Below, piece by piece: positions 1 to 6,351 of a stretch of 21,727 nt of DNA. Each line of letters begins with the position of its first letter. Position 1 is the stretch's first letter. This DNA is from an uncultured Alphaproteobacteria bacterium (lineage in GTDB: Bacteria > Pseudomonadota > Alphaproteobacteria > CAAHEQ01 > UBA3637). Location of the stretch: contig CALGXF010000031.1 in the NCBI GenBank assembly GCA_937935995.1, forward strand, positions 1-21,727. Direction: 5' to 3'. A program made the translations under genes and the position numbers. The notes below the pieces were generated by a model, which was not told the origin of the DNA, did no database searches, and worked only from the letters and a program-made list of their open reading frames with translations.

Positions 1-29
1 AAAAAAAGGACGGCACACGGCCATCCTTT
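1..29 (-). terminator. Intrinsic terminator of the tRNA-Pro gene
   Basis: Read on the minus strand, a 10-bp stem (arms at 20-29 and 5-14, one G-U pair, 5-nt loop) is followed by seven T at 7-1. It begins 7 bases after the encoded CCA of the tRNA, so it ends that transcript. Stem, loop and T run are read directly from the sequence. Confidence 0.85.
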
Positions 30-35
30 CTTTAT

Positions 36-112
36 TGGTCGGAGCAGCGGGATTTGAACCCACGACCCCTTGCACCCCATGCAAGTACGCTACCAGACTG
101 CGCCATGCTCCG
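36..112 (-). tRNA. tRNA-Pro (anticodon GGG)
   Basis: The minus strand folds as a full cloverleaf. The 7-bp acceptor stem is CGGAGCA / TGCTCCG, with discriminator A and an encoded CCA at 38-36. The T arm carries GGTTCAAATCC. The anticodon stem CTTGC / GCAAG closes the loop ATGGGGT, giving anticodon GGG, which reads CCC and CCU. A 5' C at position 1 is typical of bacterial tRNA-Pro. The gene is monocistronic, with its own promoter (124-152) and terminator (1-29). Confidence 0.95.
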
Positions 113-123
113 ACTTTCTTGCG

Positions 124-152
124 TTTATATCGCGTTTCTTTTTAAATTGCAA
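124..152 (-). promoter_or_regulatory. Sigma-70 type promoter of tRNA-Pro
   Basis: On the minus strand TTGCAA (152-147) and TATAAA (129-124) are separated by exactly 17 bases. Transcription would start about 5 bases before the mature tRNA end at 112. The spacing and the fit to the tRNA make this convincing. Confidence 0.7.
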
Positions 153-170
153 GTTTTTTTATGTAAATCC

Positions 171-1556
171 TTATGTGATTGTTTGTTGTTTAAATCCTTT
201 GTTGCGAATCATCGTCATCAGGCTTGTTTTTTCTTTTTCGTAGGCTTCTTTAGTTTTTAAGCCGTTTTCCATTAAATATGTTTGTTGTGCTTTTAGATAA
301 GCATTTTGACCGTCATCATCCAACGCAGCGACTTCTTTAGCACGTGCCGTTGTGAAAAAATCAGCTTGATACCCGCGTTCCCAAGATAAGCGTGTTCGAT
401 CGGCATCCCACAAACAGGCAGCGATATAATCCGGAGCTCGGCGTCCGGTTGTGTGATGTTCGACAGCATACAGAATTTGTCGAATTTCCAACGGTGTTAA
501 CCGGTCTTCATATGCTTTTAAGAATTTTTGAGCCAGTGGTACACAGCGTGGACCGTGCGTTTCATCATAGGCATCATTTGTGCGGGCGCAGTCATGCAAT
601 CCTGCCGCCCACAAAACGGGCAGGGGATTTTTGCGAAGTGTCAATGCGTAATCCAATGCAAATAAACCGACTTGTTCCGTATGTGAAATACCGTGATAGC
701 CGTAACGCGGTTGATTGGAAACGGGAATAATGGCCGGAATAATTTTTTGTTCAAATAGTGTTGTATAGTACCGTTTAGGGTCAATCGTCATGGTTAGGAA
801 ATCCGAAACAGCTTCCCGTAAATCAACAGCATTTTGTTCCGTGCGCAATGTATGATCGGCATTTTTTAAAATGCGAATCATTTTAAACCCGTGCAGTTGA
901 TTGTAAAATTGTTGATTGGCAGAAACCAACGAAACGGCATCATTTTGACCGACAAAGAGGCTGACCGGCATTTTCAGCTTGTCCGTGAAAGAAAAAGCGT
1001 CATACGAAAACGTATCTTTTAAAACATCGTATGAAATAGAACCTTGCCAGTCGGGATAGAGCGCGTCTTGATAAAAGAAACTGCCGTTTTTTTGCCATTC
1101 ACGATAAAAATCGGGAATGTTCGAAAGACAGGCTTCTTCCCATAACTTTCCGGAAAGAACCGGCGCGATTAAAACCAAATGATGAACGCGTTGAGGCGTG
1201 CGCTCGGCATATTTCAAGACGGCTGCACCGCCTAAAGAATGACCGGCCAATCCGAAAGGTTCCACGAAGAAATCTTGTTTTTGTGCCCAGTCGATGACGG
1301 TTGTTAAGTCTTCAAAATAAGTTGCCAATCGTGCTTTTTCCAAAGAACCGCTGCTTTGCCCGAAAGCATGCCGACAGTCAAACATAACAGTTATCCAGCC
1401 GTTGTCAGTATAGGCTTTTTGAGCGGCTTGAATAATATTTTCCGTCGATGCGGAGCCCAATCCGTGCATCAAAAAAAGAACACCTTTTGCCGGCGTTTGA
1501 GGCTTCTTAACAAGAACATGGATTTTTTCGTTTTGCTGTGTGGAAATAAACGGCAT
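171..1556 (-). CDS. Alpha/beta-hydrolase fused to an HD-domain phosphohydrolase
   Basis: This 461-residue two-domain enzyme appears cytoplasmic, as no signal peptide is visible. Residues about 10-255 form an alpha/beta hydrolase: oxyanion HG at 31-32, nucleophile elbow GHSLGG (Ser107), acid in GQND (Asp206) and His235 in NADHT. Residues about 285-400 carry an HD-type metal site: His292, the HD pair 321-322 (GLHDCAR), His367/368 (VEHHT) and Asp384 in LWDADR. Both active sites look complete. The ATG at 1556 is chosen over one 10 codons upstream because AGGAG lies 8 bases before it. The gene is divergent from another HD protein at 1647. Hydrolase substrates could be esters or acyl chains, and the HD part may be a (deoxy)nucleotide or phosphate hydrolase; neither can be named from sequence. 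The pairing in one chain is unusual. Confidence 0.85.
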   Translation of the reverse strand: MPFISTQQNEKIHVLVKKPQTPAKGVLFLMHGLGSASTENIIQAAQKAYTDNGWITVMFDCRHAFGQSSGSLEKARLATYFEDLTTVIDWAQKQDFFVEPFGLAGHSLGGAAVLKYAERTPQRVHHLVLIAPVLSGKLWEEACLSNIPDFYREWQKNGSFFYQDALYPDWQGSISYDVLKDTFSYDAFSFTDKLKMPVSLFVGQNDAVSLVSANQQFYNQLHGFKMIRILKNADHTLRTEQNAVDLREAVSDFLTMTIDPKRYYTTLFEQKIIPAIIPVSNQPRYGYHGISHTEQVGLFALDYALTLRKNPLPVLWAAGLHDCARTNDAYDETHGPRCVPLAQKFLKAYEDRLTPLEIRQILYAVEHHTTGRRAPDYIAACLWDADRTRLSWERGYQADFFTTARAKEVAALDDDGQNAYLKAQQTYLMENGLKTKEAYEKEKTSLMTMIRNKGFKQQTIT

Positions 1557-1588
1557 GACCGACTCCTGTTTTTGGATAAGATACACAA

Positions 1589-1621
1589 TTTTTGTGATGG
1601 AAACAACTCTCTTTTTGTGAT
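1589..1621. repeat. Direct repeat TTTTTGTGAT x2 in a divergent intergenic region
   Basis: The 10-base word TTTTTGTGAT occurs at 1589-1598 and again at 1612-1621, 23 bases apart (about two helical turns), between the two divergent HD-domain genes. TTGTGA resembles a CRP/FNR half-site, but neither copy has the inverted partner. It may be an operator for the divergent promoters; this is inference. Confidence 0.35.
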
Positions 1622-1646
1622 AAACTCTTTTTGAAAAGAGGATAAT

Positions 1647-2276
1647 ATGGACTTTTTATATTTTTTACAACAAGAAGAAAATTTGAGTTCCCTTCCCAGA
1701 ACAGGATGGGTTCAACACAAGGTTTCCAATCCGGAAACAGTTGCCTCTCATGCATTAGGAGTTGCTTTTCTGGTACGGACGTTTTTGCCGAAAGGTTTAG
1801 ATAAAGCCAAATGTTTGGACATGGCCGTCATTCATGATCAGGCAGAAGCTTTGGTTGGGGATATAACGCCTTTTGACGGAGTGGATGCACAGACAAAGGA
1901 AAAAATGGAATTACGGGCGATGCGTACGATTACTCAGCGATTGGGAACGCCGGATTTGCTCGACGTATTCAAAGAATATCAGGCACAAAAAACACCTGAA
2001 GCCCGTTTTGTTAAGGATATGGATCGGATACAGGCTGTGTTTAAAGCATTGCAATATGATCGAACAAACCGGTCGGAGCAAGAGGTTTTTCCGGAATTTT
2101 TGGCTTATGCTCAACCGCGTCTTCAAACACAGACGGGGCAGGCGGTGTTATCGTCTTTTTTGAGGCAATGCGATGCCGAAATTAAGCGCGTTCACACCAA
2201 ACGCATCCGGCGATGGGGCGGAGTCGTTTTAATTAAAGGACAGGTTTTGCGTTTGGCCGAAAGCCGCCATCGTTAG
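1647..2276 (+). CDS. HD-domain hydrolase, HDDC2/YfbR-like 5'-nucleotidase
   Basis: This 209-residue protein belongs to the HD superfamily branch containing HDDC2 and E. coli YfbR (5'-deoxynucleotidase). Visible markers are His35 in VSNPETVASHAL, the HD pair at 63-64 followed by QAE, the GDITP motif at 71-75 and the distal KDMDRIQ at 123-129 with the last metal-binding Asp. Family members dephosphorylate nucleoside or deoxynucleoside monophosphates; that role is carried over from the family. The start has AGAGG shortly upstream. Length matches the family (about 200). The 3' end overlaps the stop of the barrel gene on the other strand by 4 bases. The C-terminal 25 residues are basic and look lineage-specific. 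Confidence 0.85.
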   Translation: MDFLYFLQQEENLSSLPRTGWVQHKVSNPETVASHALGVAFLVRTFLPKGLDKAKCLDMAVIHDQAEALVGDITPFDGVDAQTKEKMELRAMRTITQRLGTPDLLDVFKEYQAQKTPEARFVKDMDRIQAVFKALQYDRTNRSEQEVFPEFLAYAQPRLQTQTGQAVLSSFLRQCDAEIKRVHTKRIRRWGGVVLIKGQVLRLAESRHR

Positions 2277-3160
2277 TCTTTGAATAAATCAAAAATGTCG
2301 CTGTATGCGAACGATAAGCCAATCATGAAATTGCTGCCGGTGACGGATGCTTCGCGCGATTGAGCCAGTCGATACGAAACATAAGGGGCAATCATCAATG
2401 TTTGGGTGATGTTAACATCCATACGCACTTTGACATTCAAATCATATTTCAGGTCAGTTCCTTCATAATGGCTATAGGTGAGGTAATCTCTGAAATATCC
2501 TTCTCCTGAAAAGGCAACGCCTTCGCGAACCGGATATTTTGCCCGAAATCCGACTTCCCAAGCAGACTTCATATTCGTCGGGCTGTAAGTAAAATCAGCT
2601 TCTCCGACCATGGCGGCATATAAATCCTCGATATAGGTTCCCTGAAACGCTTTGATACCGCCTTTTAACCGAGCAACTTTATTGCGCGGTGCGTCTTGAT
2701 TGGCGGTAAATTCTGTTTGGAAACCCAAGTTGGCAAAAGGCCCGACATCGGCTTTGGCCGTATCCCAACGCCATCTTTTTTGTGCAATATCGGTTGTCAA
2801 TAAAATTTGGTCAGCGTTTTCATTGCTGGTTCGTTCACCGTCTGCTTTTTTGATTTTTGTTTTGCCGTATTCCATAAAAAGGCGGTTATCCCAACTTAAT
2901 TGCGAATCTGTGTATTCCAAAGCAAAATCAAAAACGCCGTCGACTTGCATTTGGCTGTCGGCGGACAATTCGCTGATGGGAGAGTTTTCATATTCTTCGG
3001 CATGGCTGACCGATGTGTTGGAAAATTCGATGGCAACGCGTCGAAAATTGGCTTTCCACGTGCCGGGAGCATCAACGGCAACCGGCGCATCAACCGTTTC
3101 CTGCGCGTAAAGAGAAGTTGAACATAAAGCCGCTAAAAATAAAAGAAAATATTTTTTCAT
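2273..3160 (-). CDS. Outer-membrane beta-barrel protein with signal peptide
   Basis: The 295-residue product starts MKKYFLLFLAALCSTSLYAQ, a clear Sec signal peptide with cleavage near residue 20. The start at 3160 is preferred to an upstream ATG because AAGGACGG precedes it. The rest alternates polar and hydrophobic residues in strand-like stretches such as WRWDTAKADVGPFANLGFQTEF, ending FMIGLSFAYSDIFDLFKD, consistent with an outer-membrane barrel. Segments like SWDNRLFMEYGKTKIKKADG followed by ENADQILLTTDIAQKRW recall DUF3078-type barrels (mainly known from Bacteroidetes), but I assign that only tentatively. Function is unknown. The gene follows msrB on the same strand with 77 bases between and a possible own promoter. 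Confidence 0.75.
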   Translation of the reverse strand: MKKYFLLFLAALCSTSLYAQETVDAPVAVDAPGTWKANFRRVAIEFSNTSVSHAEEYENSPISELSADSQMQVDGVFDFALEYTDSQLSWDNRLFMEYGKTKIKKADGERTSNENADQILLTTDIAQKRWRWDTAKADVGPFANLGFQTEFTANQDAPRNKVARLKGGIKAFQGTYIEDLYAAMVGEADFTYSPTNMKSAWEVGFRAKYPVREGVAFSGEGYFRDYLTYSHYEGTDLKYDLNVKVRMDVNITQTLMIAPYVSYRLAQSREASVTGSNFMIGLSFAYSDIFDLFKD

Positions 3161-3188
3161 TATCCGTCCTTTTCCGTTGACCGGAAAG

Positions 3189-3216
3189 AGCATACCATGC
3201 TTCAATCAAAAAGCAA
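3189..3216 (-). promoter_or_regulatory. Possible promoter of the barrel protein gene
   Basis: On the minus strand TTGCTT (3216-3211) and TATGCT (3194-3189) are separated by 16 bases, 29 bases before the start codon. The match is moderate; the gene could also be read through from msrB. Confidence 0.3.
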
Positions 3217-3237
3217 GTCTTTTTTGGACATGTGAAA

Positions 3238-3627
3238 TCAACCCCGTTCGGGTGATTTTTCAAATTGCAATGCGGCCGAGTTCATGCAGTAACGTTGGCC
3301 GGTTTCTGTCGGCCCGTCGTCAAATAAATGGCCGAGATGGCCTTTGCATTTACTGCAAATGGCTTCAATGCGCGTCATGAAATGAGATTTGTCTTCAACG
3401 TATTCAATGCTGCCTGGGATGGCTTCATCAAAGCTCGGCCATCCGCAATGTGCTTTAAATTTATGTTTTGACTGAAATAACGGCTGGCCGCATCCGGCAC
3501 ATCGATAAATGCCGTCTTCGAAAAAATCATTGTATTTGCCGGTAAAAGGCGCTTCGGTTCCTTTTTCGCGCAAAATGTGGTATTGTTCGGGCGTTAACGT
3601 TTTCTTCCAATCAATTGTTTCGGTCAT
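3238..3627 (-). CDS. msrB: Peptide-methionine (R)-S-oxide reductase MsrB
   Basis: MsrB reduces the R epimer of methionine sulfoxide in proteins using thioredoxin. The 129-residue product is a complete single-domain MsrB. It has the zinc-binding pairs CAGC and CSKC, the signature HCGWPSF, GHLGHLF, and RYCMNSAALQF carrying the catalytic cysteine. The Cys before GWPSF sits where many family members keep a resolving cysteine. GGGAGG lies 8 bases upstream of the start. There is no signal peptide, so the enzyme is cytoplasmic. It is divergent from the GNAT gene at 3729. Confidence 0.95.
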   Translation of the reverse strand: MTETIDWKKTLTPEQYHILREKGTEAPFTGKYNDFFEDGIYRCAGCGQPLFQSKHKFKAHCGWPSFDEAIPGSIEYVEDKSHFMTRIEAICSKCKGHLGHLFDDGPTETGQRYCMNSAALQFEKSPERG

Positions 3628-3728
3628 GATAAAGCCTCCCTTTTTATTTTACATAGGATGTTTTTGGGAAAAGAAAAGAGTTGCGTTTCTTTTTGTGTTG
3701 ATTATCCTGATAACAGGAGGTGTGAAAC

Positions 3729-4256
3729 ATGGATGATTTTTTATTAAAAGACGGTCGATGCGTTCGAATTCGGCGTTTGTCTTCAGACGATGTGCCGGCT
3801 GCGCAAAAATTTTTGGATTTAATTGCGGAGCAAACCATTTTTACCAATCAATATCCGGGTCAGCCCGTAAAAGAGTCGGAAAAAATGAAAGCGCAATATG
3901 AAAACGAAAATGTGTTGTATTTAGCTGCCTTTGACGAGGACAAAATTGTCGGTCAGATTATGTGCGGCATATCAAAGCCGGCACATCCGTGGATAGGTCG
4001 AACCTGTCAATTCGGGTTGATGATTTTAGATGGTTATAAACGTCAGGGCATTGCCGGATTTTTGATGGATAAAATGGAAATGTGGGCTAAAGACAAAAAG
4101 ATGCACCGCATTGAAGGAACGGTTCGATGCCAAAATTTGGCAGCGATTGCCCTTTATTTAAAGAAAGGTTTTGTGATTGAAGGACGGTTAAAAGAAACCG
4201 CGTTTATTAACGGGCAATGGCATGACGAATATACGATAGCCAAGCTGTTGGATTAA
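3729..4256 (+). CDS. GNAT-family N-acetyltransferase
   Basis: The 175-residue protein has the GNAT fold in RimI/RimL-like form. The acetyl-CoA pyrophosphate loop is GYKRQGIAGFLMDKM around residue 110, preceded by the strand CQFGLMIL. The late motif NLAAIALYLKKGFVIEGRLKE includes the usual Asn and Tyr that contact CoA and act as a general acid. It transfers acetyl from acetyl-CoA to an amine; the acceptor cannot be deduced. A strong AGGAGGTG lies upstream. Its TAA overlaps the stop of the convergent RNase J-like gene by 4 bases. A diamine, aminoglycoside or protein N-terminal acetyltransferase are all possible. Confidence 0.9.
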   Translation: MDDFLLKDGRCVRIRRLSSDDVPAAQKFLDLIAEQTIFTNQYPGQPVKESEKMKAQYENENVLYLAAFDEDKIVGQIMCGISKPAHPWIGRTCQFGLMILDGYKRQGIAGFLMDKMEMWAKDKKMHRIEGTVRCQNLAAIALYLKKGFVIEGRLKETAFINGQWHDEYTIAKLLD

Positions 4257-5635
4257 CTCCGTTTCCGGTGTTTTCCGGATGATTTTTCAAAAATCCGTTT
4301 TTCAAAAGGGCGGTCTTTGCTGTGAACAACCACTTTAACGGGGGTGTAAAGTTGTTCCGAAACCGGTTCGGATGTTTTTGAAAAAGAAATTTGTTCGCCG
4401 CATTTTTCAAGTAAAACCGGGCAGGGAACTTGTAACGTTTGTCCCAAATGAACGTTGGCTTTTAAATGGTCTTCATTTCCGTGAATCGGAATATAAATAC
4501 GAGGCTTCATTAATCGAATTAACCGTTCTGTATCCACGCGCGGCGCGTGTCCGGAAACGTGCGTTAAATGAGTAGCATCATTTTCAATCAGTTGGTACCC
4601 TTTGGCTCGCAAAACGGCTTTCATCGCTGCCACTTTTTCTTCTTCTCCCGGAATAACCCGTGCCGAAAACAAAATGCAGGCCGGTCGTTTCAAAGGCGTT
4701 CCTTGCGCAAATAAATCCATTGCCGAGTTTTCTTCCGCCTGGCATCCGGTTGCGATATAAAAGCTTTTGGGATTGTTCATCCAACCGTCGGCAACGATTC
4801 TTTTTTCGTGAAGGAGGCCATATTTTTTGGAAACACCGCCGTTGGCCTGCATGCCGGTTCCGACGAATTTCGGTTCTCGTCCTAAATGCCGAGCGATTTC
4901 ACACAAGCTGTTTATCCTGTCCGTATGTGTGGAAAAGGTTGTCGCAATTAAAACTTTGTCTTTTTGAGCCGTTTGCCGAAACAAATGAAATAAACTTTTT
5001 TTCACATCCAATTCACTTAACGGGTTTGTCGTCTCGTTTAAAATACCGGTTGAATCGGCAACCAAAGCCGTCAACCCGTGTGCGCTGATTTCTGCCAAAC
5101 GTTTCCAATTCATAGAATCTTTTCCGACCGGATTTCTTTCATATCGCCAGTCTCCCGTGTGCAACACGTTGCCATAAGGTGTTTCCAAGTAAATCATGCT
5201 GGATTCGGGCGTTGAATGGTTAACCGCAATGAACTCCAGATTAAAATGAGATCCGATTTTTTGCATCCGGCCTTGAGGAACGACAAATACAGGATGTCTT
5301 TTTAACTTTAACCGCAAATCTTGCTGTGCGATTTTTAATCCGATGTGCGCTTCAACAAACGGCGTACAATAAACAGGGACGTGCGGATGATTTAACATAA
5401 AGCGGGTGATACCGCCTAAGTGGTCTTCATGATTGTGTGTGATGACGAGGGCTTTAAGCTTTTCCCCCAGCGCATCGACAAACGCATAATCGGGATAGCT
5501 GTGATACGTTCTGTCGTCGGACGAAAATTGAGACCCGGCATCCACCAGAATCCATTCATCGTCAACTCCGTATAAATAACCTTGATTACCGAATTCGTAA
5601 ATACCGCCGACGGGAATGAAGTGAATGCGTGACAT
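4253..5635 (-). CDS. Short RNase J-like metallo-beta-lactamase / beta-CASP nuclease
   Basis: The 460-residue product has the RNase J architecture: metallo-beta-lactamase, inserted beta-CASP domain, then the lactamase half completed. Visible metal and catalytic motifs are HNHEDH (67-72), NHSTPES (His140), HTGDWR (His159, Asp162), VADST, FSTHTDRI, HVSGHA (359-364) and IPIHG (His385). RNase J degrades and matures RNA by 5'-3' exo- and endonucleolytic cleavage. Typical RNase J is about 550 residues; this one has only about 70 after IPIHG, so most of the C-terminal domain is missing or diverged. The ATG at 5635 is chosen because CAGGAG lies 6 bases upstream. It could be the only RNase J or a paralogue. 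Confidence 0.85.
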   Translation of the reverse strand: MSRIHFIPVGGIYEFGNQGYLYGVDDEWILVDAGSQFSSDDRTYHSYPDYAFVDALGEKLKALVITHNHEDHLGGITRFMLNHPHVPVYCTPFVEAHIGLKIAQQDLRLKLKRHPVFVVPQGRMQKIGSHFNLEFIAVNHSTPESSMIYLETPYGNVLHTGDWRYERNPVGKDSMNWKRLAEISAHGLTALVADSTGILNETTNPLSELDVKKSLFHLFRQTAQKDKVLIATTFSTHTDRINSLCEIARHLGREPKFVGTGMQANGGVSKKYGLLHEKRIVADGWMNNPKSFYIATGCQAEENSAMDLFAQGTPLKRPACILFSARVIPGEEEKVAAMKAVLRAKGYQLIENDATHLTHVSGHAPRVDTERLIRLMKPRIYIPIHGNEDHLKANVHLGQTLQVPCPVLLEKCGEQISFSKTSEPVSEQLYTPVKVVVHSKDRPFEKRIFEKSSGKHRKRS

Positions 5636-5668
5636 AAAGCGCTCCTGAATTGTGTTGTTCCAAAATAA

Positions 5669-5697
5669 AGGATGCCTGATTTTAATCATTTTGTCAA
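5669..5697 (-). promoter_or_regulatory. Candidate promoter of the RNase J-like gene
   Basis: On the minus strand a perfect TTGACA (5697-5692) is followed after 17 bases by CATCCT (5674-5669), a weak -10. It lies 34 bases before the start codon. Confidence 0.45.
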
Positions 5698-5868
5698 GTA
5701 TTTTGTTTTATGTAAAAGAGCTATTGACGCACCTGTTTGATGAATAAAATAGGATGGTTTATTTTGATAACACATTGAAATAAAATGAAAAATAAATTTA
5801 ATAAAAATTCTTTTAAATCATACGGGCGTATGCTAACATCAGTCTGTTATTCATAAAAGGAGAAAAAC
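5698..5868. promoter_or_regulatory. AT-rich regulatory region with perfect palindrome, upstream of the DUF3015 gene
   Basis: This is part of the largest gap between genes in the window. It is very AT-rich between 5740 and 5820. At 5819-5832 lies the inverted repeat CATACG-GG-CGTATG, 37 bases before the DUF3015 start codon; its right arm leads into TATGCT, a possible -10. TTGACG (5724) with TAAAAT 15 bases later is a second promoter-like pair. An operator is a reasonable guess. No small gene is evident. Confidence 0.4.
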
Positions 5869-6336
5869 ATGAAGAAAATTATTTTAGCTTCCGTTGCATT
5901 TGCCGCCGTTTGCGCTTTTGCCGGTGCGGCCTCTGCACATGACAGCACGGGTTGCGGTTTGGGTAGCATGGCATGGCGCGGACAAAGCGGTCCTGCGGCT
6001 CAAGTTTTGGCTGTAACGACAAACGGTTTATTCGGATCTCAAACTTTCGGGATTACGTCCGGAACATCCGGATGCGATCCGAACGGTCGTATTACGGGCG
6101 GCACTCAAAAAATGTTCTTTACTTTCTTGGAAAACAATATGGAACAGTATGCTTTGGATGCGTCCAAAGGCGAAGGCGAAACCATTATGACGATTGCGGG
6201 CATTTTGGGTGTCCCGTCTGATCAAGTGGCAGCCGTGTCCAAGTCTCACTTCAATGAATTGTTCCCGACAGATGATGTCGAAGTCGTTCATGTGGCTGTG
6301 ACTTTGATGGACTTGTTGGACGTTAAAGCCGCTTAA
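5869..6336 (+). CDS. DUF3015-family periplasmic protein
   Basis: The 155-residue protein begins with a Sec signal peptide, MKKIILASVAFAAVCAFAGAASA, cleaved before HDSTGCGLG. The mature part carries the DUF3015 hallmarks: GCGLGSMAW, then QVLAVTTNGLFGSQTFGITSGTSGCDP, with two or more cysteines likely oxidised in the periplasm. The family has no established biochemical role. AAGGAG precedes the start. The next gene encodes a DUF4105 protein; these two families are often adjacent in Proteobacteria, which suggests a shared envelope function. A stem-loop followed by T7 lies just after this gene, inside the start of the DUF4105 gene, and may make this short gene the main product of the unit. Confidence 0.9.
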   Translation: MKKIILASVAFAAVCAFAGAASAHDSTGCGLGSMAWRGQSGPAAQVLAVTTNGLFGSQTFGITSGTSGCDPNGRITGGTQKMFFTFLENNMEQYALDASKGEGETIMTIAGILGVPSDQVAAVSKSHFNELFPTDDVEVVHVAVTLMDLLDVKAA

Positions 6337-6351
6337 GGTTGGGCTTTCAGA

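Noticed and set aside
392..730. Open frame of 112 codons on the + strand
   Set aside because: It is antisense to the HD half of the hydrolase-HD fusion gene, has no ribosome site and its product looks random.
1557..1586. Start of the hydrolase-HD gene 10 codons upstream
   Set aside because: The ATG at 1556 has AGGAG at good spacing; the upstream one has none, and the extra residues do not look like part of the fold.
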